Numbered from the stretch's first letter, positions 41,502 through 50,052 are shown. The stretch is 64,000 nt of DNA from Robertmurraya siralis (GCF_005502275.1 NZ_SWLZ01000005.1:62001-126000), one strand, 5' to 3'. The notes: a model not told the origin generated them from the letters alone. Program-made: numbers and translations.

Positions 41502-43380
41502 GGAGTTGCTTGAGGCTGTGCAATTCCACCCCTTTTTTCAAGGGGTGGAGGTTGGCACAGCCCTTTCCCTTATTGAGGATTGTTCATATAAGATTTATGA
41601 GAAGGAAAGGATCCTCCTCCGCAAGGATCGACATCGGGAGGGGTTAATATTAATTTTAGAAGGAACGGTAGAGGTCTATATTGAAAACGAACTCAATGCT
41701 GAACATGAGGTTTTGGAGATTGTTCAAAAAGGTGAGTTGATCGGTTTTTCGAGCTTAGCTGATTTTCTAGGTGTTCCTCGGCCAATGAAGGAGGAGGTGA
41801 CCGTCGAGGTTCGTGCGCTCAGTGATGTAAAAGCACTGCATATTCCTTTCACTGTGATTGCGCGAAGGTGGGAAGATTCTTATGTCCGCGATTATTTATT
41901 GACACAGGTTGCGGTTCGTTTGCGTGATGTGTACGCATCATTGGCTGAACAAATCAAAACAGCGCAGGCTCGCGATGAACATCACTCATACATGGCCAGA
42001 GTTCAGGATGTGATGACGGAGCGAGTCATCGCAGTTCCCTCGAAAATAACGATTGCAGCAGCAGCTAAAAAGATGGATGTAGAAAAGACGAGTTCCATTC
42101 TTGTGATGGATGGCAAAAAACTAAGGGGGATTATTACAGAAAGAGATATTGTGGCACGAGTAGTGGCAGAGGGAGTGGCTTTAACTGAGGAAGTCGCTGA
42201 GATAATGACGAAGGAGCCAATTACGATAGCAAAAACAGCATATTATGATGATGCCCTTTCGCTCATCCTTTTAAAGGGAGTGAAGCATTTACCGGTTATA
42301 GAGGATGACGAGGTCGTTGGGATTGTCACCTTGTCTGATTTACTGCGAAAAGAAAACGAAAGTGTCATGAAGACAATTAAACAAATTACTGAAGCAGATG
42401 AATCCAATATAAGTCATATAAAAAATGCTATTTATGCTGTATTGGATATTCTTTTAAGAGAGAAGATTCCTATTCAACGAACTTTAGATATTGTCACAAA
42501 GCTATATGATCGCTTAGTCATTCGCCTTATTGAACTGGCAATCAAAACGCTTGAGAAGAAAGGCTATAAGGCGAAAGGCAACTTTGCCTTTTATCAAATG
42601 GGAAGCAGTGGCCGCGGCGAGCAATTTATTTTAACTGATCAGGATCATTTCCTTGTTTATGAAGGGGATGAAGATGAGTATTACCAATTATTAGGAATGG
42701 AAATTACACTCTATATGGAAAAGGCCGGTTATGCCCGTTGCCAAGGATTGATGATGTGCAGTGAGGCACAATGGAGAGGAAGAATTGCTGATTGGGAAGA
42801 ACGGCTACGGACATGGAGTTTGCAATCTACTCGCGATAATTTGCTGCTTGCGCAAAACTTTTTTTCCTATCGTTTCATAGAAGGTAATAGAGAACTTCAC
42901 CGTCAATTTGAAAAAATGATGATCAATTTGCTGGAAAAAGCGAAAATCTTTCTCTATCGGTTGGCACAAGTTGAAAGAGAACATCCTATTTCCACTCTTG
43001 AGCAGCCATTTCGAGTTCTATTTCGGATAGAAAGAAAGCAACTTGATATAAAAAGGTCAGTCCTGTTTCCTTATCACCACAGCTTGCAAATTCTTGTTTT
43101 ATTACATGGAAGCCCATCAGGAACCTCCTTTGAAAAAATGGTGAAGTTGACAGAAAGAGGCGTCATTTCTCAAAGCTTCTCTCGTGATTTAAAGGAAGCG
43201 GCAAACCATGTTCTGTCCTTATATGTGAAGCAGCGTTGGGAACAAGTGAAAAACGGCGAGGAATTAACTTCTGTTCTCCAATTTGCAAAATTATCTTCAC
43301 GAGAGAAGAAGGAATTGATTTTAAGTCTTAAAACATTAAAAGAGTTGCAAACTCTTGTTTTCAATCATTTTTCGCTTTAA
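41476..43380 (+). CDS. cNMP-binding / CBS-pair / DUF294 nucleotidyltransferase-like signalling protein
   Basis: 634 residues. Order: cyclic-nucleotide-binding-like beta-barrel (about 10-135, with EGLILILEGTVEVYI), two CBS motifs (about 175-300, VQDVMTERVIAVP and EIMTKEPITI), a DUF294 nucleotidyltransferase-like domain (about 330-480, FYQMGSSGRGEQFILTDQDHFLVYE carrying the GS and DxD-type motif), and a DUF294 C-terminal domain. Cytoplasmic, resembling GlnD-type sensors. Overlap with the symporter gene suggests it regulates transport, possibly according to adenylate levels. ATG 41476 follows GAGGTT. Confidence 0.88.
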   Translation: MMENQNKAKELLEAVQFHPFFQGVEVGTALSLIEDCSYKIYEKERILLRKDRHREGLILILEGTVEVYIENELNAEHEVLEIVQKGELIGFSSLADFLGVPRPMKEEVTVEVRALSDVKALHIPFTVIARRWEDSYVRDYLLTQVAVRLRDVYASLAEQIKTAQARDEHHSYMARVQDVMTERVIAVPSKITIAAAAKKMDVEKTSSILVMDGKKLRGIITERDIVARVVAEGVALTEEVAEIMTKEPITIAKTAYYDDALSLILLKGVKHLPVIEDDEVVGIVTLSDLLRKENESVMKTIKQITEADESNISHIKNAIYAVLDILLREKIPIQRTLDIVTKLYDRLVIRLIELAIKTLEKKGYKAKGNFAFYQMGSSGRGEQFILTDQDHFLVYEGDEDEYYQLLGMEITLYMEKAGYARCQGLMMCSEAQWRGRIADWEERLRTWSLQSTRDNLLLAQNFFSYRFIEGNRELHRQFEKMMINLLEKAKIFLYRLAQVEREHPISTLEQPFRVLFRIERKQLDIKRSVLFPYHHSLQILVLLHGSPSGTSFEKMVKLTERGVISQSFSRDLKEAANHVLSLYVKQRWEQVKNGEELTSVLQFAKLSSREKKELILSLKTLKELQTLVFNHFSL

Positions 43381-43396
43381 TAATCAAGGAGGATAT

Positions 43397-44053
43397 ATGT
43401 TTTTTCAACGAAGAAATATTTCCTGCCCTTTAATCTATCGTGATATTCCATTAGCGTCTCCGTTAGAAAGCTTAAAATATATTGTCTTCGACACGGAGAC
43501 GACAGGTTTTCTCGTATCCTCGGGAGACAGATTAATTGAGATAGGGGCAGTGATGATTGAAGGTTTTAATGTTCGTGAGGATAAAGTTTTTCAAACATAT
43601 GTGAATCCGAAGCGACAAATTTCTCGGGAAATAACGGAGTTAACGTCGATAACAGACGAAAAAGTAAAGAATGCGCCAACCGCATTACAAGCAATAGAAC
43701 GCTTTTTCGACTTTGTCGAATCGGAAGAGACGGTTTGTCTTATCGGACATTATATTAGTTTTGATGCTCTTGTGTTAAAAACCGAATTAAAAAGAGAAAA
43801 ATTTAATTTAAAACATTTATATACCATTGATACTCTTGATTTAATTGGATTTATCGCTCCCTCATATGATATGAGGGATTTAGAACGGTACGCGAGAATT
43901 TTTGGTACAAGGATTTACGAGCGGCATACAGCATTAGGCGATGCGTTAACGACAGCGTACCTCTTCGTTGAACTACTCTGGCAATTTAAGCAACGTGGTT
44001 ATGATACATGGGGTGAATTGATGGATGTAACGAAGAAAATGGAGGAGGTTTAA
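43397..44053 (+). CDS. DnaQ-like 3'-5' exonuclease (DEDDh)
   Basis: 218 residues with exonuclease motifs FDTETTGF (ExoI), GHYISFDALVLKTE (ExoII) and ERHTALGDALTTA (ExoIII, with the DEDDh histidine). Strong AAGGAGGAT site, 16 bases after the DUF294 gene. The same set, DUF4212, symporter, DUF294 and exonuclease, is seen together in proteobacteria, which argues that the exonuclease acts with this system rather than in replication. Confidence 0.88.
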   Translation: MFFQRRNISCPLIYRDIPLASPLESLKYIVFDTETTGFLVSSGDRLIEIGAVMIEGFNVREDKVFQTYVNPKRQISREITELTSITDEKVKNAPTALQAIERFFDFVESEETVCLIGHYISFDALVLKTELKREKFNLKHLYTIDTLDLIGFIAPSYDMRDLERYARIFGTRIYERHTALGDALTTAYLFVELLWQFKQRGYDTWGELMDVTKKMEEV

Positions 44054-44055
44054 CA

Positions 44056-44084
44056 CTTTGTCCATGCAAAATGCATGGATAAAG
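44056..44084 (+). other. Stem-loop after the exonuclease gene
   Basis: 12-bp stem (44056-44067 with 44073-44084) with one G-U pair and loop AAAAT, without a T tract. It begins 3 bases after the stop codon and may protect the mRNA 3' end. Confidence 0.4.
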
Positions 44085-44132
44085 TCTTGTTAAGCAGGAC
44101 CGTAACAGCTTGCGTATTTGTTTGCATATGGT

Positions 44133-44162
44133 CTAGCTCAGTAATTGAGCTGGATTTTTTTA
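44133..44162 (+). terminator. Terminator of the symporter operon
   Basis: AGCTCA/TGAGCT stem (44135-44140 and 44146-44151) with a 5-base loop, followed by GGATTTTTTT. Confidence 0.75.
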
Positions 44163-44464
44163 TCTTCTCAGAAATTATAAAAATTCATTTGTTGAAGAGA
44201 ATTTTTTATCTACACCTAGCTTTAAGCAGCCAAATCCTGAACGTTCGTCCTTGGATTTTACAACCTACGAGAAGAATTCTAGTTTCCTTAATCGACTCTT
44301 TCAAGGGTTGTACGTTGATGACACGTAGGAAAACAACTTTGAATAATCAGTGCAGGAACATTTTGAATTTTAATGGTTTCGAAGGCTCCCCGCGCTTTTG
44401 TTCATGATGTTATCAAATTTTTCAAAAAAAATATCATATATCTTGTCCCTATTGCGGTTTTCGT

Positions 44465-44493
44465 GCATATTCCGTTATCCAAGCTAATAAACT
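44465..44493 (+). promoter_or_regulatory. SigE-type promoter of spoIIID
   Basis: GCATATT (44465-44471), 14 bases, AATAAACT (44486-44493), matching the SigE -35 fully and the -10 at six of eight places. spoIIID is a SigE gene. It leaves a leader of about 210 bases. Confidence 0.55.
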
Positions 44494-44499
44494 GTTACA

Positions 44500-44709
44500 A
44501 ACCTTACAAAGAGAGTGTTTGAGGTGAGCAATCGTTTGAGAATGAAAATTGGATATATAGTTGGGGTCATGTATATTTCCTGATAACCAGAGGGCTAATG
44601 GCTTTCTGACGCATCCTTTTTACAGGATGCGGAGAAGCAGTACTTAATGAAGCGAGAAAGCGAGTCTCATTTCACACTTCTCACATCCAATTTAGGGAGG
44701 GCGAGTGGT
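44500..44709 (+). promoter_or_regulatory. spoIIID leader with upstream ORFs and hairpin (usd-like)
   Basis: Contains a short frame ending at 44583 (TTG 44536 lies 8 bases after GAGGTGA), a second frame from TTG 44561 to the TAA at 44645-44647, and a GCATCCT/AGGATGC hairpin (44611-44617 and 44624-44630). In B. subtilis, spoIIID translation depends on a small upstream ORF called usd; one of these frames may be its counterpart. Confidence 0.45.
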
Positions 44710-44982
44710 GTGCACGATTACATCAAAGAGAGAACTATCAAGATTGGAAAGTATATCGTGGAGACGAAAAAAACGGTTCGCGTAATTGCGAAAGAGTTTG
44801 GCGTATCCAAAAGTACAGTCCATAAGGATTTAACAGAAAGGCTACCTGAAATAAACCCAGAGCTTGCAAATGAAGTGAAAGAAATTTTAGATTATCATAA
44901 ATCTATTCGCCATTTACGCGGTGGAGAAGCAACAAAATTGAAGTATAAGAAGGAAGAGCTAGAAAGCGAACCCATCAAATAA
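44710..44982 (+). CDS. spoIIID: Sporulation transcription factor SpoIIID
   Basis: 90-residue mother-cell DNA-binding protein, nearly identical to the B. subtilis protein through MHDYIKERTIKIGKYIVET. Helix-turn-helix at about 23-43 (TVRVIAKEFGVSKSTVHKDL) and a basic C-terminal region (RGGEATKLKYKKEE) that also contacts DNA. It represses and activates SigE-dependent genes before SigK appears. GTG start at 44710 after AGGGAGGGCGAG; the frame is open back to an ATG at 44647, but the GTG matches the known start. Confidence 0.96.
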   Translation: MHDYIKERTIKIGKYIVETKKTVRVIAKEFGVSKSTVHKDLTERLPEINPELANEVKEILDYHKSIRHLRGGEATKLKYKKEELESEPIK

Positions 44983-45075
44983 AAGGCTCCTTTTTCAACA
45001 ATTCCTTGGAATAATGACAAATAAATTAAAAATCCCTCAAAATTTGACAAATTACTACGATATTTTAGTCAAATA

Positions 45076-45084
45076 TGGTAGAAT
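45076..45084 (+). promoter_or_regulatory. Possible extended -10 promoter of mbl
   Basis: TGGTAGAAT, an extended -10 (TGn plus TAGAAT), lies about 110 bases before mbl. A TTGACA at 45044-45049 is 29 bases upstream of it, too far to be its -35. Confidence 0.35.
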
Positions 45085-45194
45085 TGAAAATTAGGGTAGA
45101 CTACATTAAAAAAAGTAGTAACATCAGGAGAATTAGTGATTTAAGTGCATTTAGAAATAGATATGGATCATTTTTTCAAGGAGGATTTTTGGGA

Positions 45195-46196
45195 ATGCTT
45201 GCTAGGGATATTGGAATTGATTTAGGAACAGCGAATGTATTGATTCACGTAAAAGGGAAAGGTATTGTTTTAAATGAGCCATCAGTGGTAGCAATTGATA
45301 AGAACAATAATAAAGTTTTGGCAGTTGGTGAGGAAGCAAGACGTATGGTCGGGCGTACCCCGGGCAATATTGTTGCGATTCGTCCATTAAAGGATGGAGT
45401 TATTGCCGATTTTGATGTGACGGAGGCCATGCTTAAACACTTTATTAACAAGCTTAATGTGAAAGGTTTCCTTTCGAAGCCGCGCATTTTAATTTGCTGT
45501 CCAACAAACATTACAAGCGTTGAACAAAAGGCAATAAAAGAGGCAGCGGAAAAAAGCGGTGGAAAGAAAGTTTATTTAGAAGAAGAGCCAAAAGTGGCGG
45601 CGATCGGTGCTGGAATGGATATTTTTCAACCAAGTGGAAATATGGTCGTAGATATCGGTGGAGGTACAACAGATATAGCTGTACTGTCCATGGGTGATAT
45701 TGTCACGTCTTCTTCTATTAAAATGGCTGGAGATAAATTTGATAGTGAAATTCTTCAGTATATCAAACGTGAATACAAGCTTTTAATTGGAGAGCGTACT
45801 GCTGAAAACATTAAAATTCAAATCGGTACGGTCTTCCCTGGAGCACGAAACGAATCAATGGAGATTCGTGGTCGTGATATGGTATCAGGATTGCCAAGAA
45901 CGATTTCAGTTAATTCCGAGGAAATTGAACTTGCTTTACGTGAATCTGTGTCTGTCATTGTACAAGCGGCAAAAAGCGTTCTCGAGAGAACACCTCCTGA
46001 ACTTTCGGCTGATATTATCGACCGTGGTGTGATCCTAACAGGTGGAGGCGCACTTCTGCATGGTTTTGACTTATTGCTAGCAGAGGAGTTAAAAGTTCCA
46101 GTTCTAGTAGCGGAGAATCCGATGGATTGCGTTGCTGTCGGAACGGGAATTATGCTTGACAATATCGACAAGATCAAAGGTTACCGCTTTGCATAG
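45195..46196 (+). CDS. mbl: Rod-shape-determining protein Mbl (MreB paralogue)
   Basis: 333-residue actin-like ATPase that polymerises under the membrane and guides the elongation machinery. ATP-fold motifs: IGIDLGTANVLI (phosphate 1), VVDIGGGTTDIAVLS (phosphate 2) and GVILTGGGALLHG (adenosine). Position after spoIIID, and sequence such as GRTPGNIVAIRPLKDGVIAD, fit Mbl rather than MreB. ATG at 45195 follows AAGGAGG; an open frame from 45075 upstream is non-coding leader. Confidence 0.95.
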   Translation: MLARDIGIDLGTANVLIHVKGKGIVLNEPSVVAIDKNNNKVLAVGEEARRMVGRTPGNIVAIRPLKDGVIADFDVTEAMLKHFINKLNVKGFLSKPRILICCPTNITSVEQKAIKEAAEKSGGKKVYLEEEPKVAAIGAGMDIFQPSGNMVVDIGGGTTDIAVLSMGDIVTSSSIKMAGDKFDSEILQYIKREYKLLIGERTAENIKIQIGTVFPGARNESMEIRGRDMVSGLPRTISVNSEEIELALRESVSVIVQAAKSVLERTPPELSADIIDRGVILTGGGALLHGFDLLLAEELKVPVLVAENPMDCVAVGTGIMLDNIDKIKGYRFA

Positions 46197-46432
46197 TCGA
46201 AAATAACGGGGGCTTCCAGAGTTAGAAGCTAACTAACTCTATCGCCTATCCAACGTGGTGATGAGAATCAGTGGAAGAACTGGTACTTGTCACCATTTTC
46301 GTATTTTTGCCTTTTTTCAACAAAATTTTAATGTTTATTCGCCGAATTTTTTTTATAATAGAAGATGAATGAATTTATGATAGTGCAGACGAAGATTGCG
46401 AAGGAAACGACCTTACATAAGAGGTGAATCGA

Positions 46433-47272
46433 ATGTTTAGAGGTTTTTATACGGTTGCATCAGGAATGTTGACTCAGCAAAGACGGACAGAAATGTTGAC
46501 GAATAATATGGCAAATGCCAATACTCCGGGATTTAAAGCGGATCAATCATCGCTGCGTGCTTTTCCAGAGATGCTGTTGCAGCGTTTTGATAAGGAGAGA
46601 ATTCCAACTGAAAGAGGATTGAACCTTCCGGGGAGCAATGTAGTAGGATCGATTAATACAGGCGTCTATATGCAAGAGGTGATGCCAAAGTTTATTCAAG
46701 GTGACTTGCGCGAAACGGGACAAAAAACGGATCTTGCCTTACTCGATATCGTGATGCCGCAAAATGAAGAAACAGGGTATGCTGGTTCGATCTTTTTTAC
46801 CGTACAAAATGCAGCGGGAGAAACTCGCTACACAAGAAATGGCGATTTTACATTGGATGGACAAGGCTACTTAACGACTGCAAGCGGTAATTATGTCCTT
46901 GATGTGGCAGGAAATCGAATTCAACTTTCAAGTGAAGATTTTACAGTTGATGCTAATGGTCTCGTTCAAGGAGCGGCCGGCGAAACAGCCCTTTTAGGGA
47001 TCGGTTATTCTGCAGATCCTTTTCAAATGGTCAAGGAAGGCGATGGCCTTCTGCGCAATGAAGCGGGGGCAGCGCTTGTTGATGTTAGAGGAGTGGCAGG
47101 TACAGAGTTTTCTATTCAGCAAGGCTTTCTTGAGGCTTCCAACGTTGATGTTAGTCGGACGATGACCGATATGTTAACAGCATACCGGGCATTTGAGGCT
47201 AATCAGAAGGTGCTGCAAGCTTATGATAAAAGCATGGAAAAAGCAGCGAACGAAGTCGGCCGAATTGGCTAA
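46433..47272 (+). CDS. flhO: Flagellar hook-basal body protein FlhO
   Basis: 279 residues of the FlgF/FlgG rod family: N-terminal FYTVASGMLTQQRRTEMLTNN with NMANANTPGFKADQ, and C-terminal EASNVDVSRTMTDMLTAYRAFEANQKVLQAYD, both halves of the rod/hook helical core. In B. subtilis FlhO and FlhP are distal rod proteins. ATG at 46433 follows AGAGGTG; a GTG at 46424 overlaps the site. Confidence 0.94.
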   Translation: MFRGFYTVASGMLTQQRRTEMLTNNMANANTPGFKADQSSLRAFPEMLLQRFDKERIPTERGLNLPGSNVVGSINTGVYMQEVMPKFIQGDLRETGQKTDLALLDIVMPQNEETGYAGSIFFTVQNAAGETRYTRNGDFTLDGQGYLTTASGNYVLDVAGNRIQLSSEDFTVDANGLVQGAAGETALLGIGYSADPFQMVKEGDGLLRNEAGAALVDVRGVAGTEFSIQQGFLEASNVDVSRTMTDMLTAYRAFEANQKVLQAYDKSMEKAANEVGRIG

Positions 47273-47312
47273 CAATCCTTAAAAGAAATGTAGGAAGAGG
47301 GGAGGCAAACAT

Positions 47313-48155
47313 ATGAATCGCACAATGATAACAGCAACGAACACATTGGCACAATTACAAAAACAAATGGACGTTATCTCTCATAACATGGCCAACATTG
47401 ATACGAACGGATATAAAAGGAGAGAAGCGACTTTTACCGAGTTGATTTATCAGCAGTTTAACAACCAGAGAAGGGCTCAAGCCGAGGTGAACCGTCTGAC
47501 TCCAAATGGGATTCGTCAAGGAACGGGTGCCAAGCTTGCTCAAATACAATTGGTCATGACGCAGGGGAATATTAAGCCTTCAGACCGTTTTCTTGATACG
47601 GCTTTGACAAAAGAAGGTCAATTGTACAAGGTGTTAGTCCAAACTGATGCGGGAGCAGAGATACAATACACTCGCAATGGAGCATTTTATTTATCGCCAA
47701 TCAGTGAAAATGAACTTGCATTAGTTACAGCAGATGGACATTCGATTGTCGATGAAAATAATAATCCCATTTATATAAATGCGGATGCAAAAGATTTTAC
47801 CATTGATAGCATGGGGCAAATGACGGTTACGATGAATAACGGTCTGCCGCAAGTGTTCAATCTTGGAGTGGTGCAGGTAGACAAGCCGCAATTCTTGATT
47901 GCTAAGGGTAATAACTTATATGGTCTCCCGACAAACTTTGATCAACTGAATGTTGGAATCGATGACATTCTCACTGACTTAGTAGGACCACTACGAACTG
48001 AAATTGGGATTCAACAAGGTGCATTAGAGTCATCTAACGTCGATATGGCTAAGGAAATGACCGATCTGATTAACACTCAGCGTGCCTATCAATTCCAATC
48101 CAGATCCGTTAGCATTGCAGATCAGATGATGGGGCTTGTGAACGGAATTCGTTAG
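47313..48155 (+). CDS. flhP: Flagellar hook-basal body protein FlhP
   Basis: 280 residues, same family as the gene before it: ISHNMANIDTNGYKRREATF at the N-terminus and GALESSNVDMAKEMTDLINTQRAYQFQSRS at the C-terminus. Together with FlhO it completes the rod. RBS GAGGGGAGG, 40 bases after flhO. Confidence 0.94.
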   Translation: MNRTMITATNTLAQLQKQMDVISHNMANIDTNGYKRREATFTELIYQQFNNQRRAQAEVNRLTPNGIRQGTGAKLAQIQLVMTQGNIKPSDRFLDTALTKEGQLYKVLVQTDAGAEIQYTRNGAFYLSPISENELALVTADGHSIVDENNNPIYINADAKDFTIDSMGQMTVTMNNGLPQVFNLGVVQVDKPQFLIAKGNNLYGLPTNFDQLNVGIDDILTDLVGPLRTEIGIQQGALESSNVDMAKEMTDLINTQRAYQFQSRSVSIADQMMGLVNGIR

Positions 48156-48168
48156 AAGGAGAAAGAAC

Positions 48169-48456
48169 ATGTCGTTAAACAATAGTAACCAAAAGGTAGC
48201 AGAAACAAGAGAACAGGTAAGGCAAGAAAAGAAGGAAAAAGTAAAAGCAGAAGCAAACAGTGGAGGAAAGCGAAGAAGAATTCGCATTCGCCTTATTCCG
48301 CTGTGGCTTAGACTTCTTATAATCGCCTTATCATTAGTGGTATGTGTTATTCTTGGAGCGATGTTTGGTTATAGTGTCATTGGCGAAGGAAAAGCAACGG
48401 ACATTTTTCAAAAGTCAACATGGACACATATTATTGATTTGATTGAGCACGAATAA
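48169..48456 (+). CDS. EpuA-like small membrane protein (PF11772 type)
   Basis: 95 residues: a charged, Lys/Glu-rich N-terminal half with a basic cluster (GGKRRRIRIRLIPLWLRLL), one membrane helix (about 48-70), and a short tail with VIGEGKATDIFQKSTWTHIIDLI. Databases call this family DNA-directed RNA polymerase subunit beta or EpuA, though it is not RNA polymerase. It follows flhP by 13 bases, with the same gene order in other bacilli. Function unknown. Confidence 0.75.
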   Translation: MSLNNSNQKVAETREQVRQEKKEKVKAEANSGGKRRRIRIRLIPLWLRLLIIALSLVVCVILGAMFGYSVIGEGKATDIFQKSTWTHIIDLIEHE

Positions 48457-48465
48457 ACCATTTAA

Positions 48466-48489
48466 GGCCGGCATATTGCTGGCTTTTTT
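48466..48489 (+). terminator. Terminator of flhO-flhP-epuA-like
   Basis: 7-bp stem GCCGGCA/TGCTGGC with one G-U pair, 3-base loop, six T. Confidence 0.85.
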
Positions 48490-48518
48490 GACTCATTGTA
48501 TGAAACTGACGCATATAG

Positions 48519-48555
48519 GAAAAATACCACAGAACTTAATCCTGTGGTATTTTTC
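48519..48555. terminator. Second, symmetrical hairpin
   Basis: Perfect 14-bp stem (48519-48532 with 48542-48555), loop of 9, with A5 on one side and T5 on the other, so it could act on either strand. No gene lies between it and the previous terminator. Confidence 0.6.
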
Positions 48556-48690
48556 TTATATGATGCCAAATTTAAAGGCATTCTTTCATTAATTGTGCTG
48601 TTACAAACTAGTATGAGACTTGATACAAGCTGCCTCGAATAAGGCAAATTATCGAAGGCTAGGTCTAATTTTTACGTGGCAAGTTAACAC

Positions 48691-48719
48691 TTGCTTTCAT
48701 AGACTAGTTCCCATACAAT
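48691..48719 (+). promoter_or_regulatory. SigA promoter of fabZ
   Basis: TTGCTT (48691-48696), 17-base spacer, TACAAT (48714-48719). Confidence 0.65.
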
Positions 48720-48735
48720 AAATATAAAACCTAGT

Positions 48736-48754
48736 ATTAGTAGGAGGTACTAAT
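48736..48754 (+). promoter_or_regulatory. FapR-like palindrome over the fabZ ribosome site
   Basis: ATTAGTA-GGAGG-TACTAAT: perfect 7-bp inverted repeat around the fabZ Shine-Dalgarno sequence. It matches a palindromic FapR-type operator (ATTAGTACC-n-GGTACTAAT) except in the centre, and it lies shortly downstream of the predicted transcription start, where FapR sites usually lie. As RNA it would present GGAGG in a hairpin loop. Confidence 0.55.
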
Positions 48755-48757
48755 AAA

Positions 48758-49192
48758 ATGCTTGATATTAATGAAATTAAAGAAATAATCCCTCATCGTT
48801 ATCCTTTTTTGCTTGTTGATAAAATCATTGAAATTGAAGAAGGGAAAAGGGCGGTAGGAATTAAAAATGTCACGGCAAATGAGGAATTTTTTAATGGGCA
48901 TTTTCCCGACTATCCCGTTATGCCAGGGGTACTTATCGTGGAGGCGTTAGCTCAGGTTGGAGCAGTCGCCGTTTTGAAGATGGAGGAGAACAAAGGACGT
49001 CTTGCCTTCTTTACGGGAATTGATAATTGTCGGATTAAACGCCAAGTAAAGCCGGGTGATCAGCTTCGTTTGGAGGTAGAAATGACGCGGCTTCGTGGTT
49101 CTTTTGGTAAAGGAAAGGCGACGGCAACGGTTGATGGAGAACTGGCGGTCGAAGCGGAGATTATGTTTGCCCTCGGGGCGAAACAGGAATAA
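48758..49192 (+). CDS. fabZ: 3-hydroxyacyl-[acyl-carrier-protein] dehydratase FabZ
   Basis: 144-residue hot-dog fold enzyme that dehydrates beta-hydroxyacyl-ACP in fatty acid elongation. Catalytic His48 in [12 protein letters not shown] and Glu62 in [11 protein letters not shown]-terminal [13 protein letters not shown] is typical. Starts 3 bases after the palindrome above. No hairpin follows; a phased repeat array begins 12 bases after the stop. Confidence 0.96.
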   Translation: MLDINEIKEIIPHRYPFLLVDKIIEIEEGKRAVGIKNVTANEEFFNGHFPDYPVMPGVLIVEALAQVGAVAVLKMEENKGRLAFFTGIDNCRIKRQVKPGDQLRLEVEMTRLRGSFGKGKATATVDGELAVEAEIMFALGAKQE

Positions 49193-49200
49193 TTTTTGCG

Positions 49201-49272
49201 TAAAGACCGATATATTTATTTTAAGACCGATATAATTTGATAAAGACCGATAAAATGAAACAAAGACCGAAA
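49201..49272 (+). repeat. 20-bp-phased GACCGATA array, copy 2
   Basis: Four copies of AAAGACCGA begin (at the G) at 49205, 49225, 49245 and 49265, exactly 20 bp apart; the last diverges after CCGA. The following 260 bases, up to the small lipoprotein, hold no gene I can support. Confidence 0.78.
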
Positions 49273-49533
49273 TAGTAAAAACATATTTACGAATTTTAAG
49301 CATATGCCGAATGTACCGGAAAATTTGTCTGTAAAAGGATAAAATCATTACAATTCTTCAAACAAAAGGCTCTAACGGGCAAATTCGTTGCGATTTTACT
49401 ACTTTTTCTGGTATTCGATGCACAATCGAGAAAATTTTCTCATAAGATGCAAGTTTTTTCTAATTTTTGGGCATGTTAACATCAGACCGTATTTGAGGTC
49501 AAAATCCAAAAAATTTGAAAGGGGCTTTTACTT

Positions 49534-49809
49534 ATGAAGAAAAAGCTTTTAGCACTTCTTAGTTGTGCTCTATTATCTGTATTCGTCTTTGCTGGCTGTG
49601 CCAATAATAACAATCAGGACCCACCGCCAGAGAATGGCGGAAACATGGAAGATCAAGTAGATGACAATATCACAAATGATAATGGAACTAGGAATAATGA
49701 TGTCAACACAAATAACGATGGCGATGTTGTGGAAGACAACAACACTCCAGATGAAGAAATCATGGAAGATGATCGCGACGTAAGAGATAAAGATAATCAG
49801 GATAGATAA
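49534..49809 (+). CDS. Small acidic lipoprotein
   Basis: 91 residues: signal peptide with lipobox VFAGC (Cys about 22), then a low-complexity Asn/Asp-rich tail (runs of N, D, E) with no hydrophobic core, so probably unstructured on the outer membrane face. ATG after GAAAGGGGC. Many sporulating bacilli encode similar small Asn/Asp lipoproteins, but I cannot assign a name. Own terminator. Confidence 0.75.
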   Translation: MKKKLLALLSCALLSVFVFAGCANNNNQDPPPENGGNMEDQVDDNITNDNGTRNNDVNTNNDGDVVEDNNTPDEEIMEDDRDVRDKDNQDR

Positions 49810-49813
49810 TGAG

Positions 49814-49842
49814 AAAAGGACAGGGTAATGCCTGTCCTTTTT
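49814..49842 (+). terminator. Terminator after the small lipoprotein
   Basis: 11-bp stem (49814-49824 with 49831-49841) with a 6-base loop, ending in T5. Confidence 0.92.
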
Positions 49843-49967
49843 CCATCACCTTTTAGCAGTAATCTTTGTGTTATTTACTAACATATGTTAATATTTAATA
49901 TTGGAGTTATAAAAAATTTTGTCGTTTTATGTCAATTGTGATACAGTGGAAAAAGTAAGGATTAAAT

Positions 49968-50004
49968 TCATCAATGGATAAAAAGCTTTTTTATGTATTG
50001 ATGA
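49968..50004 (+). other. 37-bp imperfect palindrome
   Basis: TCATCAAT at one end and ATTGATGA at the other, with an inner AAAAAGC/GCTTTTTT, making a nearly complete hairpin 48 bases upstream of the next gene. It could be an operator or leader structure. Confidence 0.45.
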
Positions 50005-50052
50005 GCTTAATCAAATCCGGTTTAGATAAATCTTGGGAGGTACTTTTACTAG

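Noticed and set aside
44075-44407. 110-codon frame after the exonuclease gene
   Set aside because: It contains the operon terminator at 44133-44162, lacks a ribosome site and has no protein-like domain.
44647-44709. In-frame N-terminal extension of SpoIIID from ATG 44647
   Set aside because: No ribosome site, and the GTG at 44710 gives exactly the known N-terminus after a strong site.
45044-45084. TTGACA as -35 for mbl
   Set aside because: The only good -10 candidates are 24-29 bases further on, beyond workable spacing.
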